This document shows, piece after piece, positions 1 to 8,129 of a stretch of 25,090 nt of DNA. Both the position numbers and the translations under genes were made by a program. Each line of letters starts with the position of its first letter. Position 1 is the stretch's first letter. The notes beneath the pieces are model-generated. The model did no database searches. It was given only the letters and a program-made list of their open reading frames with translations, and was not told where the DNA came from. The stretch is from Pyropia haitanensis (Eukaryota; Rhodophyta; Bangiophyceae; Bangiales; Bangiaceae). The stretch lies in the NCBI GenBank assembly GCA_008729055.1, contig SDUX01000043.1, positions 1 through 25,090 of the forward strand, read 5' to 3'.

Positions 1-999
1 AGAGGTCGAAAATGGACAGGACGGCCGTTGAGAAATGGAGGCGAATGGAAACCCGACTCATCTTCATGGACGAAGACATGCCGTGTAATGAAAGGCAGTG
101 AAGCGCGAGAGAAGATTTACCCCGTGCCGGAGCGACAAACCATCATTGTCTCCCCTGAGCTGCCTACGCCCTTGAGCGGAGCGAAGGCGGCATCGAGAGC
201 CGGCTGGCACCGACTTCGTCGCAAAAACTTTCCGGTCACATTTTTTCGGCGAACTGTTCTCCGTAAATCGCCAAACACCTTCGGCGTCAGCCTACCACTT
301 TAAGATGACGCGGTCGCATAGACGCGGTCGCATGGACGGCGGTGCGCCCGCCAGTCCTGCTCACTCAGTATCACCTCAGCCATCCGGCGTCGAACAACTC
401 AATACTGTCGCCGCCACCTTGTTGGCCGACACACCCGTGCTCGCAGCCTCCCAACCAGGCCGCAAATCGCTGTCACGTTCGGCCTGTGGGCAAATTGAAA
501 AAGCCTCCCGTCTGTGTAAACTCATAGATCGCAAATTTCGACGGGTCGTCCAATCGTTGGCGCGACACACTACCCACTTCAGGCAACTCGCCATCCTCGC
601 GTTTAGAGTGCTCGCATTCCCCTGTCTCAGTGCGGAAATCAAATCCTACTTCTTTCCAGGGAAAGCGGCACATCGATCGTAACAACTACGCAAAGGCATG
701 ACGGGGCGACCAGCTCTATGCGCGACAAAACACGCCGGATGCGCATAGAGGCCAAATACAACCAATACGCCAACAGGCCGGGATGACCTCCCCTTCCTAG
801 CCCGGCATGTCGCCCGCTTTCCTCCAGTCGGAGCTATGCCACGGAACTTGCCTCTGGCGGCCTCTCCGTGCGAATACCGAAAAGGTCGAAAGAACTCAGA
901 TCGCTACCCCTGATGCCATCTGACGTTTGGCAGGACACCGCAAGGCTCAGGGAACAAAATTCTCGAAGCCGGCGACGCGCTGGCAGCGGGTGCAGCGCT
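1..999. other. Gene-poor left flank, no attC sites
   Basis: No attC site and no convincing coding region is visible here. The open frames on both strands have biased, low-complexity translations and overlap one another. The stretch lies just beyond the distal end of the cassette array and ahead of a decayed IS110-type transposase. It is probably flank or decayed mobile-element DNA, but I cannot identify it. Confidence 0.4.
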
Positions 1000-1556
1000 C
1001 ACCTGTAAAAGCGCCACGCATCAAAGCCCGGGAAAAGGAAAACTCCTTGATATCCGCAAGCGCATCGAGGTGATCATTGCCGGCGACGAATGAACTCAGC
1101 GCGCAATATGATTTGCCTCGCTGGAGCATTGCCTTCGGACTCGGGGAAATCACCTGCCAATCCTCATTGCTGAGCTTCCTGAAATCGAATCCTTGGTAAT
1201 GCGAGGCCAGCTCGCCGCCCGGGCCGGGGTGACTCCGAGACATTACATCAGCGGCAAACTCCGGCAAAACCCAACCCCCTATCACCAAAGTAGGATCGAC
1301 TCACTTGCGAAGAGCCTTGTATCTGCCGGCGATGAATGCGCGGGTCTTCAACCCGCTTCTGAAGAGCTTCGGGGATCGCCTGAAAAGTAACGGAAAAAAG
1401 CCGAAGCAAATCATCATCGCGATCATGCGAAAACTGCTCCACCAAATCTACGGCATCCTGAAATCCGGCGAACCATTCAACCCCAACAAAAAAAGGCTGC
1501 ATCACACCCCTCCTGATCCCGGAAAATACCGACAAACTCATGCAATTTACCTTTGA
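1000..1556 (+). pseudogene. IS110-family transposase remnant (C-terminal half, frameshifted)
   Basis: Plus-strand frames together read as the C-terminal half of an IS110/IS116-type DEDD/Ser transposase. In order they give GKLLDIRKRIE, then ILIAELPEIESL, then QLAARAGVTPRHYISG. A frameshift near 1255 leads to ITKVGSTHLRRALYLPAM and finally VMRKLL-like and GEPF motifs ending near 1505. The motifs resemble the Transposase_20 region and C-terminal helices of that family. In-frame stops near 1090-1105 and the frameshift show it is dead, and the N-terminal catalytic DEDD half is not recognisable. It is the only plus-strand gene outside the intact IS110 at 9.9 kb, and it is a different lineage. It abuts a conserved boundary sequence at 1510-1585, which may be its own right end or a cassette-array terminus. 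Confidence 0.7.
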
Positions 1557-1585
1557 CTTTTCACCGCAGCATCTTGTTGGGCGCT
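1510..1585 (-). repeat. Array-boundary sequence, copy 1 (half attC-like)
   Basis: About 70 bp here match 18085-18158 at roughly 85 percent. On the minus strand both begin with an R''-like ACAAGATGCTGCGGTGAAA directly after a cassette ORF, and no matching R'/L' arm follows. It occupies the place where the attC of the last cassette should be. It is either a terminal half attC or the right end of the adjacent IS110-type remnant inserted into an attC. Confidence 0.55.
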
Positions 1586-1608
1586 GGGTTTGACGTGGTC
1601 CGAATCGT

Positions 1609-2083
1609 TCAGGGTGGCGGAATAGAGATTCCTTCGTTCGCAAGAAAGGTGTCCCAATCTCGGATACACTCTTCAGCAAGGTCCATACCCTTGTAGCTGA
1701 TTCCACCAGCCTTAACCTCGACTTCAGCAGAGGAAACAAACCCCTGAGGCGTTAAGTCTACTTTGGTGTGTTGAAGCAACACCTTCCAGATCCTTACCGG
1801 AGCGTGGTGTTCGATCAAGGCCAGCATGTTTGTAGCTATTGCAAATATCTGCTGCCAGAGAAAGTGCTACACTGCCGCTAATGTGATCTTCAACCTTCTG
1901 CTTCAGGCTCGGATGCTCTTTGATCAACCAGTCTTTGAAATGGTAGCAATGGGAAATAAATTCTTCCGTAGCTTCTTTAGCTTCAGACAGCGAGATTTCG
2001 TTTCCGGTGTTTGTGGCGATTCTTTTCAATTCGCGAAAAGCCCGCATCATTCGGTGGTATTTTGTAGCCGCTTTGTATTCCAT
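1609..2083 (-). pseudogene. Cassette gene, conserved hypothetical, frameshifted
   Basis: The first frame starts at 2083 (MEYKAATKYHRMMRAF) and gives an alpha-helical domain containing ICNSYKHAGL, reading to about 1780. The downstream half continues in another frame, through AEVEVKAGGISYKGMDL and AEECIRDWDTFL to a stop at 1609. The two halves read like one protein of about 155 residues. Proteins with an N-x-x-KH motif followed by a C-terminal LAEE..RDWD..L pattern recur in bacteria, but I know no function. The break lies between about 1720 and 1800. The start is 40 nt inside the attC core, longer than in most cassettes here, and a possible ribosome-binding site (AGGAG) lies upstream. The frameshift may be real or an assembly indel. 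Confidence 0.6.
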
Positions 2084-2123
2084 TTAGAATTCGAGCAATC
2101 AAAGTCGCTCCTAAATATTTTCC

Positions 2124-2248
2124 GCCCAACGTCAAAGCGCAGTCACTGCTGCAGGCAGCGCGCTCCGAATTCAGGATTAAGGTTGAGTGGTTCATGACGC
2201 TCCCGACTCGCCGCGGGCAGGCAGTTGATCTGCCGCGTCTTGTTCGCT
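2124..2248 (-). repeat. attC site 1
   Basis: Bounded by GCCCAAC and GTTCGCT on the plus strand, with inner arms around CAGTCACTGC and GGCAGTTGATCTGC. It is the attC of the cassette at 2192-2689, whose ORF ends inside it. Confidence 0.85.
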
Positions 2249-2689
2249 GCTTTCGTTTGTGAGGCGCTCCGCATATTCAGCTAGCGTGCCCTCCCAACCA
2301 AAGCTGCCGTAAATGGAATGCACTGGCTCAGGCCGATTGCCGCAACGGGAGGCGGCGCTACGAAGCAACGGGCTATCGCACCAATCAAGTCCCATGAGGG
2401 CGTGCCCTGCTACTAAAGGATCATTATCGCTTGCCGCTTCCGCAAGAATCGCTTTGGCGTCGTCCTCATATCGGCGAATAAATTCGGTGACCGCTTGGTA
2501 GGAGAGCGGGAGAGTAGCTGCGCGCCCTGGCCCCTCCCAGATTGTCTTTGTTCCTGGGGTGATATCGTCCGCCTCCTCGATGAGCTTTCGGATCAACGGC
2601 CAACTCTCCGCTGCGGAATCACAAAACGCAGCACGGATCCGCTGATCTTGCTTCTCTTGGAGTTCTTGCCATGTCCACTTGTGACCCAT
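2192..2689 (-). CDS. Cassette gene: conserved hypothetical, HEAT-like helical protein
   Basis: This 165-residue protein starts with MGHKWTWQEL. Its start is nine bases after the core of attC 2, with the A-rich leader AAGAAAATG typical of this array. The sequence is predicted largely helical; the central part (DNDPLVAGHALMGLDW) resembles short HEAT/armadillo-like cassette proteins found in many bacterial integrons. No catalytic motif is visible. The C-terminus (EQDAADQLPARGESGAS) is encoded by attC 1, because the R'' site reads GAACAA in frame. Function unknown. Confidence 0.75.
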   Translation of the reverse strand: MGHKWTWQELQEKQDQRIRAAFCDSAAESWPLIRKLIEEADDITPGTKTIWEGPGRAATLPLSYQAVTEFIRRYEDDAKAILAEAASDNDPLVAGHALMGLDWCDSPLLRSAASRCGNRPEPVHSIYGSFGWEGTLAEYAERLTNESSEQDAADQLPARGESGAS

Positions 2690-2696
2690 TTTCTTC

Positions 2697-2821
2697 AGCG
2701 AACGTTCAAGAGCACTCAGCCCTGACGGAGAGCGCGGGTTGAGTGTGGGATAGTCTTGCGAATCAGAAAAGTCATTTCAACTCCGGCGCGGTCAGGGCTT
2801 GAGTGCCTCGTCTTGTTCGGT
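2697..2821 (-). repeat. attC site 2
   Basis: Arms GCACTCA/GCCCTGAC and GTCAGGGC-T-TGAGTGC pair with one extra base, the extrahelical base of the minus-strand L'' arm. Nearly identical to attC 21 at 17217, although the cassettes differ. Confidence 0.92.
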
Positions 2822-3166
2822 CCCTTCCGTGTTCGCGTCGTCGTCGTCGAACGGAGTAAAGTTGATGTCGTAGCCTGTAGGTTTCTCTGTCGGCGGACGT
2901 TCCGGCTCGGTCGCGAAAATCTCGACCTTGCCAGTAACTTCGAAACCGATTTGATTCCCGATCACGCGTATCATGTCGGCAGATTCGTCGGTATCGGCCG
3001 CCCAAGTCTTCATCGCCATCCAAGCAGGCCCCACAGGGCAGGCGAAATCGTTGTCAGGCTTGACCATTCGACCTTCGGCGAGCGCTGTTAAGTGCTGTAG
3101 ATCAGTAGTAATCTGACCGTATCGCAGCTTGAGCTTCCAGTCTGGAATTTCGTCAGAGTCACTCAT
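2792..3166 (-). CDS. Cassette gene: conserved hypothetical (integron-associated family)
   Basis: I chose ATG 3166, 13 nt after the attC 3 core, giving 124 residues (MSDSDEIPDWKLKLRYG). The longer frame would read backwards through the attC. The body reads LRYGQITTDLQHLTALAEG, then WMAMKTWAADTDESADMI, GFEVTGKVEI and a GYDINFTPF tail region. Similar small soluble proteins are, as I recall, a recurrent integron-cassette family with no known function. The C-terminus EQDEALKP is encoded by attC 2. Here the leader is TATTACTATG instead of the usual poly-A tract. No membrane segment or signal peptide is visible. Confidence 0.8.
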   Translation of the reverse strand: MSDSDEIPDWKLKLRYGQITTDLQHLTALAEGRMVKPDNDFACPVGPAWMAMKTWAADTDESADMIRVIGNQIGFEVTGKVEIFATEPERPPTEKPTGYDINFTPFDDDDANTEGTEQDEALKP

Positions 3167-3179
3167 AGTAATATTCCAG

Positions 3180-3304
3180 ACCGAACGTTCAAGGCAGCTC
3201 AGCCCAAACTGAGGGCGCGACCTTGAGAGCAAAGTATGGAATCGAATCAGAGAAGTCAATCGACTCGCGACGTGTTTGGGCTTGAGCTCGCCGACTTGTT
3301 GGGG
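3180..3304 (-). repeat. attC site 3
   Basis: Arms AGCTCA/GCCCAAAC and GTTTGGGC-T-TGAGCT pair, with one extra base. The central part carries the AGAAGTCAATCGACTC block shared by several sites here. Confidence 0.9.
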
Positions 3305-3695
3305 CCGGAAATCGGTGTTCAGCGCCCCCACCACAGATGATTTCGAGTGAGGGAAATGCCTGTGCCGTGAGCGTCATCCATGTAGTGCCACCACGTAATG
3401 GCACCGACAGCGAACGCGCGAATAAGATCATCGAGACGAGAGGAAGAATAACTGGAATGGCTCTCTTCTTTGCTACTATGAAACCGATAAGAACGCAAAG
3501 ACACGCAAGCGGTAGAGCGACATTCAAGATTCCGGCAGTCACAGCGATCTCTTTAAGTGAATCCATCTTCACGGAACCGGGAGGTGCAGGCTCGAACCAA
3601 GATGAGATTGAGAACGAAAGTCCGACCCCAATCCAAAGAAATACCGCGAATAGGAGGGCGATGAATCCTAAAGCATACTTTCGGTTATCTTTCAT
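3189..3695 (-). CDS. Cassette gene: small integral membrane protein
   Basis: Starts MKDNRKYALGF at 3695, with the usual AGAAAATG leader after the attC 4 core. Hydrophobic segments lie near residues 8-30 and 50-75, with a weaker one at 80-95, so an inner-membrane protein is likely. The frame does not stop before attC 3 but runs through it to 3189, adding an Arg-rich tail. Another frame (3319-3504, ending MDDAHGTGISLT and NHLWWGR) stops just before the attC. A frameshift near 3450 could therefore mean the real C-terminus is that one. Function unknown. Confidence 0.6.
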   Translation of the reverse strand: MKDNRKYALGFIALLFAVFLWIGVGLSFSISSWFEPAPPGSVKMDSLKEIAVTAGILNVALPLACLCVLIGFIVAKKRAIPVILPLVSMILFARSLSVPLRGGTTWMTLTAQAFPSLEIICGGGAEHRFPAPTSRRAQAQTRRESIDFSDSIPYFALKVAPSVWAELP

Positions 3696-3703
3696 TTTCT
3701 AGC

Positions 3704-3828
3704 CCCCAACGTCAGAGTCATCCTACGCCTGACCGGAGGCGGGCTCCGACTGCGGGGTTGATTTTTGAATGGTCATGAGATTTTCGACTCGCGGCGGGTC
3801 AGGCGTTAGGATCGACGTCTTGTTAGGG
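3704..3828 (-). repeat. attC site 4
   Basis: Arms ATCCTA/CGCCTGACC and GGTCAGGCG-T-TAGGAT pair with one extra base. Belongs to the ATCCTACGCCTGACC sequence family shared with attC 7, 9 and 12. Confidence 0.92.
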
Positions 3829-4659
3829 CTTCGTTTGATCGGCTCGGAACCGGGTTACAGTGGAGTGAAGGAAGTCGCCTAGTGTGGACGCATCCGACTC
3901 TGATTGAAAGGCGATCCCGATCTGCCTCTCGTCCGTAGGGCTCCCGTGGCCCGTATACCACTCGCACTCGGACAACGGTAAGCGGCAGTTAAGCTTCAGC
4001 ATCGTCAAAGAACCAAGCGGCTCAAGTGACGGTGGCTCACCGTCGAGTGCTAGGATAGGAAACCGCCACCGCCCATTAAACCTCTTTTTGGTGCCCATCT
4101 TTCGCTCGATGGTCAGTTCGCTAATGAGAAACTGAACTTCCTGCCTGAACTCTCGACTTCCGGAATTCGATGGAATGATAACATCATTGGCCGGCTCAAG
4201 AAGCGTCATGATCTTCTCGGCTACACCTGCGCCAAGTCTACAAGACTCCGCCACGACGTCGGCGCAATGAGACATGATCCACGCCTGAAACTCATCTGGT
4301 ATATTGGGTCGCCCGAATCGAGGACGAGCGATCGGCAATGGTAAATAGCACTGCCGTCGGTTGATGGATTCTGAATCGGAGAACGCTCTCTCAACCTGGA
4401 CGGCATCAAGGTAGTCGCGACAGACCAAATTCATCCATGATACACGGTCGGATGCAATGGGAGTGAACCGAACTAGCTGAGGATCCAGATCGCGCAGCTT
4501 CACCGTGTAACGGGAGCGGTTCTGATTACCTTTTCCAGGTAGAGATGTATCAACGTTGCAGGTCAACGTCCCCGCTGCGTCATCCACTTTCACGGAGAAG
4601 CGCGATGAGCCGCCCTCACTCTTCTCTTTGTGTGCGCAGTATCTGAGCGGGGTCTTCAT
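3823..4659 (-). CDS. Cassette gene: hypothetical protein, 278 aa
   Basis: The frame is open to 4779 but upstream codons lie inside attC 5. ATG 4659 (MKTPLRYCAHKEKSEGG) sits after the leader GGGCAAGAAATG and is the likely start. The protein looks soluble, with a beta-rich N-terminal part (FSVKVDDAAGTLTCNVDTS) and a middle region (EFQAWIMSHCADVVAESCR). The C-terminal part has RFNGRWRFPILALDGEPPS. I do not recognise the family. Translation ends at TAA inside the R'' site (CCC TAA CAA), so no attC-encoded tail is added. Confidence 0.75.
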   Translation of the reverse strand: MKTPLRYCAHKEKSEGGSSRFSVKVDDAAGTLTCNVDTSLPGKGNQNRSRYTVKLRDLDPQLVRFTPIASDRVSWMNLVCRDYLDAVQVERAFSDSESINRRQCYLPLPIARPRFGRPNIPDEFQAWIMSHCADVVAESCRLGAGVAEKIMTLLEPANDVIIPSNSGSREFRQEVQFLISELTIERKMGTKKRFNGRWRFPILALDGEPPSLEPLGSLTMLKLNCRLPLSECEWYTGHGSPTDERQIGIAFQSESDASTLGDFLHSTVTRFRADQTKP

Positions 4660-4664
4660 TTCTT

Positions 4665-4790
4665 GCCCTAACGTTAGAGTGCTGCCACAGGCTGGCTGAG
4701 GGCGCGCTCCGATTCTGAGGTTGATCGTTGAATTGTCATGTCGCTTTCGACTTGGCGCGGGCAGCCTGTTGGTAGCCACGTCTTGTTATC
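4665..4790 (-). repeat. attC site 5
   Basis: Arms GCTGCCA/CAGGCTG and CAGCCTG-T-TGGTAGC pair with one extra base. Confidence 0.9.
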
Positions 4791-5286
4791 CCATTGTTTC
4801 GTTCACGGGTGGATTCCGTGAAAGCCATTGGGTGACGCGCTCAGCAATGTCTGTCTCCCAAATGCTCACAAATGCACCGTCATCTTCCGAGGGCTCCGAA
4901 ACCGTGACCCAATCTCGATCAGAGGGTTGCAGTAGACGCTGCACGTCCGCAAGCTCGCTGATGGTCAGCCGTGGATCAATCTTCGGGATCTCGATCCCTG
5001 CTTGCGATGCAGCGTCTCTTAGGCGTTCCCACTCACGCTCCGCTGCCCTGCTCAACTTATCCATTCCCAGTTCTCTGAGCGCGTAGATCGTGTATGCGGT
5101 CACTGCGAATCCTGCATCTTCGTCATAGTCGGCGATAACCCGAAATCCATTCGCCCCGGCATGATGTCGCAAACAGGCCATTGCCCACAGAAGCCGGTCG
5201 CGTTCGTTGAACTCCCATAGCGAGTGGCCTGTCTCCGCGAGGCGGTCAAACTCGGCATCGACCTCGACTAGCGGCTCGACATTCAT
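4786..5286 (-). CDS. Cassette gene: hypothetical helical protein, possibly DMP19-like
   Basis: I chose ATG 5286 (MNVEPLVEVDAEFDRLAET), preceded by AAGAAAATG just inside the attC 6 core; it gives 166 residues. The sequence is acidic and helical, with RDRLLWAMACLRHHAGANGF followed by a TAYTIYALRELGMDKLSRA segment. That pattern vaguely recalls DMP19/DUF4375-type proteins, but the resemblance is weak and I would not assign it. It ends at TAA in the R'' site (GGA TAA CAA). No membrane segment. Confidence 0.7.
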   Translation of the reverse strand: MNVEPLVEVDAEFDRLAETGHSLWEFNERDRLLWAMACLRHHAGANGFRVIADYDEDAGFAVTAYTIYALRELGMDKLSRAAEREWERLRDAASQAGIEIPKIDPRLTISELADVQRLLQPSDRDWVTVSEPSEDDGAFVSIWETDIAERVTQWLSRNPPVNETMG

Positions 5287-5293
5287 TTTCTTG

Positions 5294-5352
5294 GGATAAC
5301 GTTTAAACGCACTCACGCGCGTAGCGCGTTGATGTGCCGCGGCTTGTTATGC
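5294..5352 (-). repeat. attC site 6 (short 59-bp form)
   Basis: GGATAAC to GTTATGC enclosing GCACTCA/CGCG and CGCG-T-TGATGTGC arms with a tiny loop. It is less than half the length of every other site here, which suggests this cassette came from a different source. Confidence 0.88.
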
Positions 5353-5362
5353 ATTTTGGTTC

Positions 5363-5989
5363 CTAAGTAAGCGCTGCGATCGCCTCGGTAGCCTTGTCCC
5401 GAATCTTCTCCGAATAAGCGAGAAAATCTGAAACGAACTCTACAGCGTCCTCAGGTGCCAAGACACTCCTAACTGACCCCTTGTGCGCGAATGCCCCCCT
5501 GTTCTTGGAGAGCTGCATAATTGAGTTCTTCGAGTTCGCATCAGGAGTGAAGTCTAGCCCAACTGCGGTGAGAAGACTTCGGAGGTGCTTTGCAGAGGCG
5601 CCGTGATTATCGAAAATTTCCTTAGAAAACCTCGTCTTCCCTTCATTGAGGCACTCCCTTATGTGATCGTAGACCTTTGTCTCATCGTCTTCATCGAGCT
5701 CTGGAACCTTTATCGAGAGGCCGAGGCAGGCAACCAACGCCACTGTCGCTGAAGAGGCCCGCTTTCGGAGAGTCCATGCATCGACGATCTCAGTAAGGAG
5801 CCGCTGCGACACTTGTTCGTAGTATTCCTCGAAGCTTGCTTGGCAGAGGATACAATAGGAACGGACGTCAAAGTCGTAGTCGCTTGGAGGTGTTCCGGGA
5901 TCAGGCGGAAGGAACGGGTCGATGTACCGAGCTTTGTAAGCAGCTGCTCGATCTACAAGGTCCGTGTACAATTCTGCGGGAGATGGCAT
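5363..5989 (-). CDS. HEPN-domain protein, putative RNase partner of DUF262 protein
   Basis: The start ATG 5989 (MPSPAELYTDLVDRAAAYK) lies seven bases after the stop of the DUF262 gene, giving 208 residues. The longer open frame overlaps that gene and is rejected. The protein is helical. Near the C-terminus it has NRGAFAHKG, that is R164 and H169, matching the R-x4-6-H motif of HEPN ribonucleases. The FEEYYEQ segment at 53-59 could supply the acidic residue common in HEPN helix 2. The architecture suits the MAE_28990/RiboL-PSP-type HEPN families, which often sit next to DUF262 genes. Both genes share one cassette and attC 6, so they move as a unit, most likely as a defence or toxin-type system. 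RNase activity is inferred from the motif. Confidence 0.75.
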   Translation of the reverse strand: MPSPAELYTDLVDRAAAYKARYIDPFLPPDPGTPPSDYDFDVRSYCILCQASFEEYYEQVSQRLLTEIVDAWTLRKRASSATVALVACLGLSIKVPELDEDDETKVYDHIRECLNEGKTRFSKEIFDNHGASAKHLRSLLTAVGLDFTPDANSKNSIMQLSKNRGAFAHKGSVRSVLAPEDAVEFVSDFLAYSEKIRDKATEAIAALT

Positions 5990-5996
5990 CGTCGTG

Positions 5997-7163
5997 CTAG
6001 CTCTTGACGATGGGTACGCGATCAATGGCTGTCCCAAAAACTTCGTTGAACAAGTCCTGAATCGCCGTGAAGCGGATTTCGTAGCTTTCGTTCGTCTTCG
6101 TCGTCGCTTCAACCGCGCTAAGAAAATCCTTGTTTTCCGCGCACAGCGTTTCAAACGCCTCGCTAAACTCAGCCTTTTTGTGTTCCGTGATGTCATCGTC
6201 ACTTATCAGCCCAAAATAGAAAACCTGAGGTTCGAAGATTGAGCGGTTAAATCTCGTCTCCCAGTTCCCGTTCCGAAACTTTCGTCCTACTCGCTTTTTC
6301 CCAAGCGTCTCAATCGCTCGACTGGTTGCCGCATCGATTTCACCTAGAACATTAGAGACCTGATCTTGGTCGGAGTCCCAGAGGCGCGAGATCGCTTCCA
6401 TCGATTCGTCGAGAAAACGCTTAAGGTTTCCATTGTAGCGATCTCCATATAGCTGGATTGCGATTGCTCGCAAAAGCAGTTCAGCGTCGCGGAGGCGCGG
6501 ATCTGGCTCGCTCAGATTGAGGATCGCATGAATTGGACGGAGTGTGTTCGTATACTCAAGAAGCGCATTGGCAAAATCGCCTCGATTCAGCACCTGGCGC
6601 AGTTCCTGAGTGCTCAAAGGCACAGAACCTGTGTTCAGCCTATAAAAAATGTCATAGAGGACGTCGTTTGAACTGTAATTCGATATTACTGTGCAACGGA
6701 TATCAGAGTTCAGGAACTCACGATGATCGTTGGTGTGTTCGGGTTTTGTACTCAGGTCTTCGTACGACAAGCCAATAAGCGAACTTCCCGACTTGATCTT
6801 TGAAAGCTTGGGGCGGTTCCAGTATCCGACACTGGGATCGAGGAAGCCCATTATCGTGAGCAAACGCTGTTTGCCATCGATAACAATGAATGACTTTCGC
6901 CGGTTCGGGTCTTCGGCGAGCACCACTTCGGGAATCGGCACTCCAATAATTAGCGATTCGATTAGCCGGCTTCGCTTCTCATCATTCCACGCATTCCTAC
7001 GCTGAAAATTTGGGTTAAGTTCGATGTTGCCCTGTTCAATCTGGTTCCGGATCGTATCAACAGTCCAATCGCGAGAGTAAACTACTACGGATTGGTAATC
7101 GGGATTACCCACGTCTTCGTAGATTTCATCGTTCCAAGCGTGATCCAGCTGATCAGAGTCCAT
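5997..7163 (-). CDS. DUF262 (GmrSD N-terminal-like, ParB/Srx fold) protein
   Basis: This 388-residue protein carries DUF262 hallmarks: NPNFQRRNAW at 50-59, ESLIIGVPIPEVVLAE at 69-84, and the nucleotide-binding signature IDGKQRLLTI at 95-104, followed by FYRLNTGSVPLSTQELRQ. DUF262 is the N-terminal half of the GmrSD modification-dependent endonuclease and of several antiphage proteins. There it binds or hydrolyses nucleotides and couples to an effector. The DUF1524 HNH half is missing, and the adjacent HEPN protein is the likely effector instead. ATG 7163 is preceded by TATACA but by no clear Shine-Dalgarno. It lies about 41 nt inside the attC 7 core, farther than usual. No breaks are visible. 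Confidence 0.88.
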   Translation of the reverse strand: MDSDQLDHAWNDEIYEDVGNPDYQSVVVYSRDWTVDTIRNQIEQGNIELNPNFQRRNAWNDEKRSRLIESLIIGVPIPEVVLAEDPNRRKSFIVIDGKQRLLTIMGFLDPSVGYWNRPKLSKIKSGSSLIGLSYEDLSTKPEHTNDHREFLNSDIRCTVISNYSSNDVLYDIFYRLNTGSVPLSTQELRQVLNRGDFANALLEYTNTLRPIHAILNLSEPDPRLRDAELLLRAIAIQLYGDRYNGNLKRFLDESMEAISRLWDSDQDQVSNVLGEIDAATSRAIETLGKKRVGRKFRNGNWETRFNRSIFEPQVFYFGLISDDDITEHKKAEFSEAFETLCAENKDFLSAVEATTKTNESYEIRFTAIQDLFNEVFGTAIDRVPIVKS

Positions 7164-7204
7164 TGTATACTTTTTGTGATGGTGATTTCATCGGGCAATT
7201 CTTG

Positions 7205-7329
7205 GCATAACGTCCGAGTCATCCTACGCCTGACCGAGAGCGTACTCCGACTTCGGGGTTGATGGTTGAATGGTCATGACGCTTTCGACTCGTGGCGGGT
7301 CAGGCGTTAGGATCGACGCCTTGTTCGCC
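7205..7329 (-). repeat. attC site 7
   Basis: Arms ATCCTA/CGCCTGACC and GGTCAGGCG-T-TAGGAT pair with one extra base; same sequence family as attC 4. Confidence 0.92.
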
Positions 7330-7992
7330 GTGGGGTGTCTCTACCAGATTGGTCAACATGGAGGTAACCTTGAACTTCCCGAAAAAGAGATGAACGATTG
7401 TGATACTAGATTTGAACTCAGGAATCCCAAATATCGTCACGGTATAGATTCTCTCATTCTTTGCTCCGGGCTCGCCAAACTCCATGAAGTCCATTGGCTT
7501 CCCGCCGTAGAAATCCTCGATGAGCTGTTCGATTTGCTGTAGCTCCGGGTCACTTCCTCCGGTCAAACTGTGATAAACGTGCTGTATCCCGTAGTTGGCA
7601 GGCAAGGTATCCCCGCACGTCTTGAAAATGATTCCACAGGAAAGGGCTGTGAAGAAGTCATCAAGCCTAGGAACGTCGACCTTATACGCAACAGATCCAT
7701 CGGGCTGGGGCACAGCGCCGTTTGCGAGCTTCTTTCGTAAGGCTCCGTTGTTGTATTCCAATTGTGGGGCAATCTTCTTGAGGAACACCTCACGCGCTCG
7801 ATTACTCGGGGACGCATTCATGCAGATTTGTGCCAAAACATACAGGTCATCCTTTGATTTGGCGTTGTTGTGTTCTTCGCAAGATTTCACCGTAAGGAGC
7901 TGATCTTTCTCTCCATCGGGAAAGAAGGACTTGGGCGGGATATGCTCCTTCGTCACGCCTTTATGCTCACATCCTTGGAAGTAACAGCGCAT
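7300..7992 (-). CDS. HNH-like zinc/nuclease-domain cassette protein
   Basis: This 230-residue protein begins with an HNH-type finger: C3 and C8 (CYFQGC), the EHIPPKSFF block with H17, then C38 and EEHNNAKSKDD at 39-49. That CxxxxC...EHIPP...CxxHNN layout is seen in HNH endonuclease-like proteins of mobile DNA, although it may only bind zinc here. The rest is a mixed alpha/beta domain I do not recognise. The canonical cassette start position is occupied by a mini-ORF, ATG AAT TAG, and the real ATG follows one base later. The C-terminus EQGVDPNA is encoded by attC 7. A nuclease role in defence is possible but unproven. Confidence 0.75.
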   Translation of the reverse strand: MRCYFQGCEHKGVTKEHIPPKSFFPDGEKDQLLTVKSCEEHNNAKSKDDLYVLAQICMNASPSNRAREVFLKKIAPQLEYNNGALRKKLANGAVPQPDGSVAYKVDVPRLDDFFTALSCGIIFKTCGDTLPANYGIQHVYHSLTGGSDPELQQIEQLIEDFYGGKPMDFMEFGEPGAKNERIYTVTIFGIPEFKSSITIVHLFFGKFKVTSMLTNLVETPHGEQGVDPNA

Positions 7993-8003
7993 TCTAATTC
8001 ATT

Positions 8004-8129
8004 GGCGAACGTCGAAGTCCTCTCACACCTGCCTGAGGGCGAGGCTTCGACTGAGGATTAAGGGTTGAATGGTCATAGAAGGATTGAACTCGCGGCGGGG
8101 CAGGTGTTGAGAGCGACGCCTTGTTATGG
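8004..8129 (-). repeat. attC site 8
   Basis: Arms CTCTCA/CACCTGCC and GGCAGGTG-T-TGAGAG pair with one extra base. Confidence 0.92.

Noticed and set aside
28..682. Plus-strand frames that could be small proteins
   Set aside because: Low-complexity, Arg/Ser-rich translations with no start signal, overlapped by open frames on the other strand; no family resemblance.
947..1288. Minus-strand open frame of 113 codons with a CxxC near its end
   Set aside because: It lies antisense to readable IS110-type transposase motifs on the plus strand over the same bases, so it is a shadow frame.
5990..6202. N-terminal extension of the HEPN gene rich in Arg and Lys
   Set aside because: It overlaps the 3' end of the DUF262 gene in another frame; the ATG seven bases after that stop is the natural start.
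7141..7204. Promoter directly before the DUF262 gene (TATACA next to ATG)
   Set aside because: The only TTG-type -35 candidate is 23 bp away from the TATACA and the box touches the start codon, so spacing does not fit.
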